A stretch of DNA of 50,588 nt from Acidobacteriaceae bacterium (GTDB lineage Bacteria > Acidobacteriota > Terriglobia > Terriglobales > Acidobacteriaceae): NCBI GenBank assembly GCA_003139795.1, contig PLGM01000276.1:1-50588 (forward strand). The letters run 5' to 3'. Both the position numbers and the translations under genes were made by a program. This document shows, piece after piece, positions 10,401 through 17,246 of the stretch. A model generated the notes under the pieces. That model worked only from the letters and a program-made list of their open reading frames with translations, was not told where the DNA came from and searched no databases. The stretch's first letter is position 1. Each line of letters opens with the position of its first letter.

Positions 10401-11541
10401 TCAGGCCGGTGCCCTGGTCGGAGTTGTAGCGGTGTTGATAGGCCGCAAAGATAAACACCTTGTCCTTCAGCACCGGGCCGCCCACAGTGCCGCCTGTGCT
10501 CCAGCGGTGAAGGCCGGGGTTGTCCATGGACTCGGGAAACGCGCCGAAGCCCTGGGTGGCTAGCTGGTAATCCTGGTTGAAGAAGAAGGGCGCGGCGTTC
10601 ATGGCGTTGTTGGCAAAGGTGCCATAGACCTGCCCATGCCAGTTGTTGGTGCCGGTGCTGGTGTTGGCGTCGATCTGCGCGCCGCTGGTGGCGCCCTGCT
10701 GGGCGTCGTACATGGACGCGTTCACGCGCAGTTCCTGCAGAAACTCCGGCGGAGGCGAGGGCAGGCTGTTGCCGTTGGAACCGTAGACCGAGGTTCCCAC
10801 CGGCGACGCGCCGCCCACCGAGGCAGAGCCGGCAGAAGAGGAAGCGGATGTGCTGCCGCCGCCGATGTTGAAGTTGTAGCGCTGCGAGGTCGAGCCGCTG
10901 GAGCTCTTCCCGTTGAACAGGTTGGTCGCGTCCACTCCATTCACCTGGAAGGTGTTCGAAGTGTCGCGCTGCCCGTTGGCCCAGATCGGCTGGTTGCCCA
11001 GGCCCGAGTTCGAATCCAGGTTCGACAGCAACTCGGCGTTCACGCCCGGCGACAACACCGCCATTTGCGTAAAGCTGCCGGTGGCCAGCGGCGTGAGGTC
11101 AATCTGCGAGGAGTCCAATGTATAGCCGTTGGTCGTATCGGTGGAATTCAGCAGCGGTGTCGCGGTCACCACCACGGATTCTGTGGCCTTGCCCACCTTC
11201 AACGTCGCATTTGCCGTCGTTGCTCGCGCCTCCTGAACCGGGATTGCCTCCAGTTCCGTCACCTCAAACCCCTCGCGCGCGACCTTCACCACGTAAGTCC
11301 CAATGGGCAGATTGAAGATTTGATAATATCCAGTGCCCGAAGTGGTTGTGGTCGAGGTGACATTGATCGCGGCGTTGGTCGCCGTAACCGTAGCCCCCGC
11401 CAGGGCCGCCCCGGATGGATCCACCACCGTACCGTTCAGCGAGCCCAGCGTTTGCTGCGCCAGGCCGGGCAACGTACACAAGAGCACGGCCAGAACCAAC
11501 AGACCGCACCGCGCGACACCTCTCCCAAGATTTTGCTTCAT
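7420..11541 (-). CDS. Oar-type TonB-dependent receptor 1
   Basis: This outer-membrane transporter has 1373 residues. The start has GAGGAG upstream and a signal peptide (VARCGLLVLAVLLCTLPGLAQQ), and excludes 26 non-signal residues open upstream. Residues about 30-110 form a CarboxypepD_reg domain (GSLNGTVVDPSGAALAGATVTATN, SGTGYYQIFNLPIGTYVVKV). A plug follows (QMAVLSPGVNAELLSN, NGQRDTSNTFQVNGVDATNLFNG), then a long 22-strand-type barrel with many aromatic girdle motifs, ending AFTMGIHITY. A Ser/Gly-rich stretch (SGSTSQRYNFNIGGGSTSASSSAGSASVGG) lies near residue 250. Oar-like receptors in this phylum are usually linked to polymer or sugar uptake. No substrate gene is adjacent, so the cargo is unknown. 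Confidence 0.92.
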   Translation of the reverse strand: MKQNLGRGVARCGLLVLAVLLCTLPGLAQQTLGSLNGTVVDPSGAALAGATVTATNAAINVTSTTTTSGTGYYQIFNLPIGTYVVKVAREGFEVTELEAIPVQEARATTANATLKVGKATESVVVTATPLLNSTDTTNGYTLDSSQIDLTPLATGSFTQMAVLSPGVNAELLSNLDSNSGLGNQPIWANGQRDTSNTFQVNGVDATNLFNGKSSSGSTSQRYNFNIGGGSTSASSSAGSASVGGASPVGTSVYGSNGNSLPSPPPEFLQELRVNASMYDAQQGATSGAQIDANTSTGTNNWHGQVYGTFANNAMNAAPFFFNQDYQLATQGFGAFPESMDNPGLHRWSTGGTVGGPVLKDKVFIFAAYQHRYNSDQGTGLTQMTVPPGLTDDRSTAGLQAAATAWNNGKAFTSAIDPIASALMNAKLADGSYLIPSPQITGPYQFGEPNVTLLGTSILTADQATASVDWDVSKGDRFSVKYFYQNAPVNKPYGYSETGGFPVTQNNGSQVAAIDNTISLGTRLNWEQRLGFVRMGSFGHYDQTLTNSGGASDFGIGAGETGYAPGLPGLLLKDFPANSEASGIPALKVGPYSSFADMGYYQNRLNPSTNLIFTAGRHTLVAGGGYSYTQLNITNNRNGIAQVEAKNFQTFLEGDVSSSNVVETIDPKSGRNNADRYYRTNELSGYLQDKWQARSNLSITAGVRYDYHGGMTEKFGNMFNFDPALYNVTGDTTSGFNVTNAGFVIAGNNKYDPTSGTTDSTLDGRQWGISPRLGFAWSPKKYHGNIVVSGGAGMYYDRGELFSYLSQPAGSGNGGPFGVTESAPLASYVVGNGKMLENPLGTALTKSTYIPPSSDPGTITQALQNQLNIMTGQSKYYGPNCGGVDNQEGYTDCTATLNFGAYDKDNVLPYTMNYTLNVQWQPRNDLALIVGYTGNRGRHAVVPVPFNEPGIATSSNPIHGETATYGFEVLNQNSMSDGYDYDPIPGEPWNTADGGNTDFRAPYVGYSPNAAFFKTVGNSAYDALESHLEKRLSHNFQAGVSYTYSHALDEQSDIGLFFTGDNPNHLRDSWASSDFDRKHVFSANFQASSPNLVKEHTPASYIANDWHLTGVGILQSGEPYSLYEFYGAVGSVYFGNYPTLMNPVLGIKNPSNPKSVLTGNSGPFRTSGGSYMPALDPTQISINYLAPGQMGIPTSSASEPSDIYETDFAQGQRNLFRQAGQKRLDLSVRKNFHVTEKVGLQYELNIFNVTNTTSLDVPMDQGQIRQNSACSTTATAAGNNCEPGKYYYVNYGQIVTSNSPADQQSALANLDQLPYSTGSGKSLTIPTLIPLNTGTCVSVYAVSGGCPNNAANFGSVLGTIGGARAFTMGIHITY

Positions 11542-12049
11542 ACGCTCCTCGCAGCTCGCTTGGTTTTTCGTGATTGAAGTTGGTGGCAGAGCGCCTTCGG
11601 CGCGCTCCCGACCCAACATTCAGATTGACCGCTGTTGCTCTAAAGTCTATTAAAAATTCAAGCTGCTGACGTAAATAAATTGTGAAGAGCGGGACGCGTT
11701 TTCCACTGTATCGATGCGCATTCTCACAGACTTGCGCGCCACAGCTTGTGGAAAAGCAGGGACGAATCGGACCTGATGACTCTCATAATGCAGTACAGCC
11801 TGAAGGGAAGGCGTTTTGCGCCCGCCGGGAGCTGCACAAGTTTGGGTAAGAATCATTCCTGCTCTGGGCCGGGCTGGCAGTCCCGGCCGGAAGGTTCGGG
11901 CTGGTAGGTCCGGGCTTTAGCCCAGACAGCGAACCGCACAAAATCCGCGCGGCCTTCAGGCGCTGAGGTATGCTTCTCGCAATTCCCCTCTTGCCGCTGC
12001 CTCTCGAGCCTTCCGGAGCCTGTTTCCTCACGGACAACCGCATCAACGG
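11542..12049. other. Intergenic region between nuoN and TonB receptor 1
   Basis: This holds the receptor leader at 11542-11700 and the hairpin cluster at 11867-11923. The leader contains a GAGCGC/GCGCTC stem-loop capped by TTCG near 11590-11608. I see no credible coding sequence in either strand. The AT-rich segment around 11640-11700 probably holds the receptor promoter, but no convincing -35/-10 pair stands out. Confidence 0.5.
11867..11923. repeat. REP-like double hairpin downstream of nuoN
   Basis: Two stems lie in tandem. The first is GGCCGGG / CCCGGCC (11867-11873 with 11882-11888). The second is GGGCT / AGCCC (11912-11916 with 11919-11923), preceded by GGTAGGTCC. The same GGTAGGTCC string recurs next to a hairpin near 32.2 kb, suggesting a dispersed extragenic element. 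It may also act as the 3' end of the nuoN transcript. Confidence 0.45.
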
Positions 12050-13621
12050 TCAGAAGCCTTCGATCCATCTACCCAGCAACACCGGGAAGCAGCCCAGCAC
12101 CACCACTGCCGCCGCAATACCCACCAGCACCGCCAGCGTCACCGGATGCGCCTTGATCGGCGTCTCGTCCACGGCGGGCATCACATAGGCCCGCTTGAGC
12201 ACTTGCAAGTAGTAGTAGAGCGACACCGCGCTAAGCGCGATTGCCAGAGCAACAAGTGAAAACGGAACCACACCCGCTGATTCCCCCAGCACCGCCGAGA
12301 ACAGATTGAACTTGGCCCAGAAGCCCACCAGCGGCGGAATCCCCGCCAGCGAAAGCAGCAGCACCAGCAGCACGCCGGCGAGCACCGGATTGCGCTTGTG
12401 CAACCCCAGAAACGCATCCATCCGGTCGCTCCCCGTCGCCCGCTCCACCACCGCTACCACGCCGAAGGCGCCAATGGTCGTCAGCCCGTAGGTCAAAACG
12501 TAGAAAAGCACACTCTCCATGCTGCGCAGGGCGGGATAGAAGTTGCTGGCATGAAGAGCCAGCGCGCTTCCCTGGCCTGCGTACGCGGGATGTGCGGCAA
12601 TACCCAGCAGAATGTATCCCGCATGAGCGATCGCCGAGTAAGCCAGCAGCCGCCGCACGCTCACCTGCGCCAATGCCGCCAGATTGCCCACCACCATCGA
12701 AGCGGCCGATGCAACCAGCAGAATGTTCGCCAACTGCGGCCAGGTATGGTAGTAGCCCCGCAGGATCTGCTCCAGAGAGTAGCCTTCCACGGCAAGATTC
12801 CCGCTGGGCCGCAACCACCAATTCATGCTCAGCGTAATCAGGAGCGCAAAGCTCGCCACCTTCGACACCGAAGCAACGAACGCCGCAGCGGGGGCTGGCG
12901 CGCCCTCATACGTATCCGGCGCCCAAAGATGAAATGGAACCGCCGCGATCTTGAAGCCCAACCCGGCCACCACCAGAATCCACGCCACGTAAAACAACGG
13001 ACTCGGTCCGCTGAGCGATATCCGGTACTGAATCAAAGCCAGGTTCGTCGTCCCGCTCAACCCATAAAAATAGCTGAACCCGAACAGCAGAAACGCCGCC
13101 GACATTCCACCGAATAAGTAGTACTTCAGCGCCGCTTCCGCGCTCTTGCCTGAACTCTTCGCAAACGCCGTCAGAATGTAGAGCCCCAGGCTCATCAGCT
13201 CCAATCCGATAAAGATCACCAGCAGGTCCTGTGCGCTAGCCACCAGCAATGCGCCCGCCGCCGCCATCAGCACCACCGCCACATACTCGCCCACATGCCG
13301 CGTGAACACTTGATCGAACAGCAGCAACAGCGTCAGCGCCGTCAGCACCAGGATTCCGGTCTGCGCGACCGCGATGAATCCTCCCGTGCCCAGCAAAGTA
13401 GACTCGCCGCTCTGGCCGAAACTCAGCCACGCAGCGCCCTGCAGTTGCAGGGCCAACAGCGCCGCGCCGCACCCAGCCACTCCCAGCAGCGCCGCCACCG
13501 CCAGTCGCAGCTTGAGCGCGGCCTTGCGCAAGAAACCCAAGTCCACCACCAGCACCAGCAGCGCCGCCACTTCCAGCGCCGTCTCCGGCAGCGTCACGCG
13601 GAACAGATCTTCGTAGTTCAT
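12050..13621 (-). CDS. nuoN: NADH-quinone oxidoreductase subunit N
   Basis: NuoN is one of the three antiporter-like proton-pumping subunits in the membrane arm of complex I. The 523-residue length and roughly 14 hydrophobic segments fit. Conserved stretches include the glutamate-bearing helix FIGLELMSLGLYIL, the lysine in AALKYYLFGG, FKIAAVPFHLWAPDTYEGAPAP and GIPPLVGFWAKFNLF. AAAGGGG lies eight bases before the ATG. In most genomes nuoN directly follows nuoM at the end of the nuoA-N cluster. Here neither flank carries any nuo gene, so it stands alone behind its own leader. It is either displaced from the operon or a second copy. Confidence 0.95.
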   Translation of the reverse strand: MNYEDLFRVTLPETALEVAALLVLVVDLGFLRKAALKLRLAVAALLGVAGCGAALLALQLQGAAWLSFGQSGESTLLGTGGFIAVAQTGILVLTALTLLLLFDQVFTRHVGEYVAVVLMAAAGALLVASAQDLLVIFIGLELMSLGLYILTAFAKSSGKSAEAALKYYLFGGMSAAFLLFGFSYFYGLSGTTNLALIQYRISLSGPSPLFYVAWILVVAGLGFKIAAVPFHLWAPDTYEGAPAPAAAFVASVSKVASFALLITLSMNWWLRPSGNLAVEGYSLEQILRGYYHTWPQLANILLVASAASMVVGNLAALAQVSVRRLLAYSAIAHAGYILLGIAAHPAYAGQGSALALHASNFYPALRSMESVLFYVLTYGLTTIGAFGVVAVVERATGSDRMDAFLGLHKRNPVLAGVLLVLLLSLAGIPPLVGFWAKFNLFSAVLGESAGVVPFSLVALAIALSAVSLYYYLQVLKRAYVMPAVDETPIKAHPVTLAVLVGIAAAVVVLGCFPVLLGRWIEGF

Positions 13622-14421
13622 CCGCGCCCCTTTAAAATCAATAAGTTATTTGTCTTGCTTCGGCATAACTTCCGATAAAACCGATGCCATAGGTCAAACG
13701 GGCAATCTGTTAGGCAAATTTCAGGCAAATTGGACGGGTCGTGCATGAACCTCTCCTGACTACCTCAGCTTCAACCGCGCTCCCGCGTGCTGCGCGACGG
13801 ACTCAGGGATGCGGAAGGTGGAGTACCTCCGCTTGTGGATCGTCTCCGGCCGGTTGATCGTCAGAATATCAGGTTCAACACGGAAAAGGTCGCGAATGAA
13901 CTCGTTCCACAGCTTCCAGCGAGCGGCCGGATCGGCGGTCATGGAGTGTTGGTCCAAAATGGCGCCAATATACGGTACTGCCGCTCCTGAAGCGGAATCG
14001 TAACGGCGCACGGACGGCCCTTGCAAGGAACTCCCCGCCCCAATGCAAGTTCCTCCCCCGCTCTGCCCCGGCCACCGTCCGGGTCCCATGCTGTTTGAGA
14101 CCATCGTGCGTGGCATGCATTCGGTGTGCGGATTCTACTCCAACAGCACCTTTCCCCCGCGGAATAGCCGGCCCGGGACTGGAGAAGCTGGATGCAGCCA
14201 GGCCCAGCCGCGCCCACTGCAAGCTGCTCCCGAGGCCAGAGTCCGCGGACCTCCCCTCCGGCCTCAACCAGTGGATGCTCAAGGTTCTACTCGTCCCGCT
14301 GCTTCTCCAAGGGCTTCTTGAGGCGCCGCGGCGACTGTACCGAATGCCTCTCAGTTTACGGAGTGAGCAACAAGAGTTGCCGGCCTGAGCCTTTGCATGC
14401 GCTTGTAAAATCCGATAGCCG
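13622..14421. other. Mostly non-coding, decayed region upstream of nuoN
   Basis: About 800 bases contain no complete gene. One stretch (13763-13990, minus strand) still has coding-like codon use and is listed separately. The rest (14000-14420) is GC-rich with scattered frames but no consistent third-position bias or recognisable motif. The AT-rich part around 13630-13740 is probably the nuoN promoter region. Confidence 0.45.
13763..13990 (-). pseudogene. Possible C-terminal gene remnant
   Basis: Read on the minus strand this gives AVPYIGAILDQHSMTADPAARWKLW, then NEFIRDLFRVEPDILTINRP and ETIHKRRYSTFRIPESVAQ to the stop. Third codon positions are strongly GC-biased, as in real genes of this genome, and the residue mix is protein-like. 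Nothing upstream in this frame looks like the rest of a protein. I do not recognise the family. It could be the tail of a degraded enzyme gene or a small intact protein starting at the internal ATG (about 60 residues). Confidence 0.35.
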
Positions 14422-16830
14422 CTACTTGCGGTAAGGCGTGTTGGTCATGTAGAGGTGTATCCGGCCGCGGATCGCTTCAGCCATGGCGCCGTCTCCCTTG
14501 CCAACTGCCAGTTCCAAGGCGCGATTTGCGAAAGTGAGTGCCTGCGGAAATTGACCGGCCTCGGCATAAGCTGAGCCAAGAGCGTCGAGTACACTCGGAT
14601 TGCCTCCCGATGTTAGTTCGTTGGCCTTGCTGGCAAGTGCAACAGCTTCAGTGCCGTTACGCAGTGCAGCGTCCGCCGTGGTTGCCAGGATCCGGGCGGC
14701 GTCAACCAAAGCAGTCACGTTGTTGGGCTCAAGAGTGAGCGCCTTGTGCCAGAGGCCAAGAGCGTCGGCGTCCTTGCCCAGAGCGAGGTAGGCATTGAAC
14801 AAGGCCTGCTCTCCAGATGTAAATCGTGGACTGAGAGTAACTGTACTTTCCAGTTCGGGCAATGCCTGATCAGGATGGCCTTGCTGCAACAGGAATCTGC
14901 CGAGATTGTAGTGACTTTCCACAAGCAATGGATTGATGCGGATGGCTTGGCGAAGTTGTTCGAACGCCTCCTCCGTGTTGCCCAGAAGATAAAGGTCAAC
15001 TGCCATATCGTTGTGAATTCTTGCGCCGTCGGGATCGAGTATCAAAGCCTTTCGCCAGATTGCCAGGGCCTGGAGGTATTCATTTTGTTTCTGAAGTTGT
15101 GTCGCCTGATCGATCAACTTATAAACATCGACAGCGGGGACTTGAATGTCCTCGATCCCGTCGCCGGCGATGTTAACAAACTCGGGAAGGTTCACTGCGC
15201 GGTTGGCGGCGGTTGCATTGTCGATCAGGATGGCGGGGCTGTCATTGCCGTTGGCGTCTATGTGCGTGAGATACATCTGGGTATATGGCGAGCGGGCCTT
15301 GGAGGAGAAGACCAGCCAGCGGCCGTTGGGCGAGAAGCTATGCCACGAATTCATCAGCGGAGTATTGGCGCGCAACCGGCGTGCTACGCCTCCGCTGAAG
15401 GGAACGATGTAAAGTTGACTGTCTGGCCGCATGAGCTGGCCGTTATGGCACTGAACGAAAACAATCCAGCGCCCATCCGGCGAAACCTTGGGGAAATTGT
15501 TGCTCATGCCATTCTGCGAGGCTCCCACGATGCGCTCGGGCGTGCCTCCCTTCCCGTCATTGAATGGGATGCGGTAAAGATCGTACTGAATTTGAGTCTC
15601 GTTGGGATCGTTGGCGCGGGTTGCCGGCGGCTGGCCCGGTTCACGCGGATCCCGTGCCACGGCTCGCGCAAACACGATGGTCTTGCCGTCGGGGCTCCAT
15701 ACTCCGTCCGTCTGCACGTAGTGCGGATCGTCGGCGCCAGGCAATGGCTGACGCAGCCCTGTAGCGCGGTTGTACCACTCCAGGATGCCCCGCGTGGGAT
15801 AGAAGACCTGGAGAAAGCGGTAGTCTTTGAAATTGGTCACGTAATAGGTCTTGGGAACGTCGAGGGATGGGCCGGCAAAGGTGCTAACTACGAATCGGCC
15901 GTCTGGAGAGACCTGGGACATGAAGCCCACTCGCGTCTGACCGACCTGTCCGTCGCTGTTCCACTGCACGATATCCTTGTTCTGAATCGAGATATGGCGT
16001 CGTACAGGCGCAATGGAATACAGGCCCTTGTCGTTGGCCGGACCATCGATGTCGATACCCATCGTCTTTCCGTCGCCGGAAAAGGAATGGCAATTGGCGC
16101 AGGTGGGCATATTCTTGAGAACGGTGCGGCTCTCCATGCGGCGAATATCGCGAAGACGCCACTGAATGAGATGGATCGCGGAATTGGGAAGGGGTTGAAC
16201 TATCCCGTCCTTGCCCTCGGTGGGCATCAGCGGGACATCACGGTAGAAGATAGGTGCGCCCACCGGGTCTTTCGATGTTGAGAATGCAATGTGCACTGGG
16301 GAAGAAGCGATGCGGCCATTGCGATAGCCGGTAATCGTGACCGTGGCCGGCTGCCCCGTCGATCGGACCTGCATGGCCGACCATGTAGCTCGATCGGGAG
16401 TCCAGATCCAGGATGCCGCTTGCTGCGGAGTTAGCTTTGGTAGCTCGTTGGTGTCGGAAACGCACTCCGGGTCGATTGCGCCCACATGCATCCGTTCCCC
16501 ATTGGATTGCACGTGGATTGCCGGCGCCTTGCTGGCGAAGGATATGGTGATTCGCCAGGACGTAGCTTCTGCATCCCTCCATATGAATGTGGGCGATGTG
16601 ATGCCGGGAGGAAAAATAGAGCCGTCCTCCGGATAGTCGATGGAGATAGGCGACTTTGCCGGTTCTGAGTTTTGCGAGGCTGGCAGGGATTCAGGGCGTG
16701 CTACGCTTGCAGACGCGCTTCTCTTGAAGGGTAGAAGCCAAATCGAGAATAGTAGAACAACCAGTAGCGTCAGGCCGGTGAGGACCACACGCCGCTTTTG
16801 TTGAGAGCTCAGATAGCTTTCATCGGGCAT
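14422..16830 (-). CDS. Membrane-anchored CxxCH haem / PD40-like propeller / TPR protein
   Basis: This 802-residue protein has an N-terminal anchor at about residues 15-33 (VVLTGLTLLVVLLFSIWLL). A beta-sandwich region follows (PISIDYPEDGSIFPPGITSPTF). A single c-type haem site is CANCH at residues 244-248 in MPTCANCHSFSGDG. TolB/PD40-type propeller blades come next, marked by SPDGRFVVS, SPDGKTIVFA, SPDGRWIVFVQ and SPNGRWLVFSS. A TPR block covers about residues 570-790 (NDMAVDLYLLGNTEEAFEQL, ESHYNLGRFLLQQGHPDQAL). The haem motif requires export, so the bulk is presumably periplasmic. Related haem-propeller proteins occur in Bacteroidota and Planctomycetota without a settled function. It stands alone, with 416 bases of empty sequence upstream. 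Confidence 0.85.
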   Translation of the reverse strand: MPDESYLSSQQKRRVVLTGLTLLVVLLFSIWLLPFKRSASASVARPESLPASQNSEPAKSPISIDYPEDGSIFPPGITSPTFIWRDAEATSWRITISFASKAPAIHVQSNGERMHVGAIDPECVSDTNELPKLTPQQAASWIWTPDRATWSAMQVRSTGQPATVTITGYRNGRIASSPVHIAFSTSKDPVGAPIFYRDVPLMPTEGKDGIVQPLPNSAIHLIQWRLRDIRRMESRTVLKNMPTCANCHSFSGDGKTMGIDIDGPANDKGLYSIAPVRRHISIQNKDIVQWNSDGQVGQTRVGFMSQVSPDGRFVVSTFAGPSLDVPKTYYVTNFKDYRFLQVFYPTRGILEWYNRATGLRQPLPGADDPHYVQTDGVWSPDGKTIVFARAVARDPREPGQPPATRANDPNETQIQYDLYRIPFNDGKGGTPERIVGASQNGMSNNFPKVSPDGRWIVFVQCHNGQLMRPDSQLYIVPFSGGVARRLRANTPLMNSWHSFSPNGRWLVFSSKARSPYTQMYLTHIDANGNDSPAILIDNATAANRAVNLPEFVNIAGDGIEDIQVPAVDVYKLIDQATQLQKQNEYLQALAIWRKALILDPDGARIHNDMAVDLYLLGNTEEAFEQLRQAIRINPLLVESHYNLGRFLLQQGHPDQALPELESTVTLSPRFTSGEQALFNAYLALGKDADALGLWHKALTLEPNNVTALVDAARILATTADAALRNGTEAVALASKANELTSGGNPSVLDALGSAYAEAGQFPQALTFANRALELAVGKGDGAMAEAIRGRIHLYMTNTPYRK

Positions 16831-17246
16831 TCGTGACCTCCAACACCGCCATAGGGGACTAAAGCGGCATTTTATAGTTTACCTTCAGCAGCGTCCACAC
16901 TCGCGCCGGGCACCACGGGAGCAAACAGCTCCCCGCAGCGTAACCTCAATTCCGACAAGAAACAATGCCTCCATCGGGCTGTAAGAGGAACAACTCTTTG
17001 CTGCCAACGCGACAGCAGATTCGCGGAACGCATTCTGTGCAATGCCGTGCTTATCGCTGCGCCAAGAAGGTTAGTCGACTTTGGAGCGAGCTGTTGAGGC
17101 GAGATCGATAAGATACGGCATTGGTCTCCCGAGCTTGCCTGCTGAACCTCTGCAAATCCCCACCAACGCCTGCCCACCGTCCTGGTGCGATGCCGCTGCA
17201 TCGGGACGGTGGCAAGGGTTTCTATGCGGAACCGCCGCGTGCGGCG
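16831..17246. other. Intergenic region, nothing recognised
   Basis: This lies between the 3' end of the GH2 gene and the 5' end of the haem-propeller gene, both leftward. It must contain the promoter of the latter, but I cannot point to one. Short frames on both strands lack coding character. Confidence 0.45.

Noticed and set aside
14746-16281. 511-codon plus-strand frame opposite the haem-propeller gene
   Set aside because: The minus strand carries recognisable blades, the CxxCH site and TPRs. The plus-strand product has no family features.
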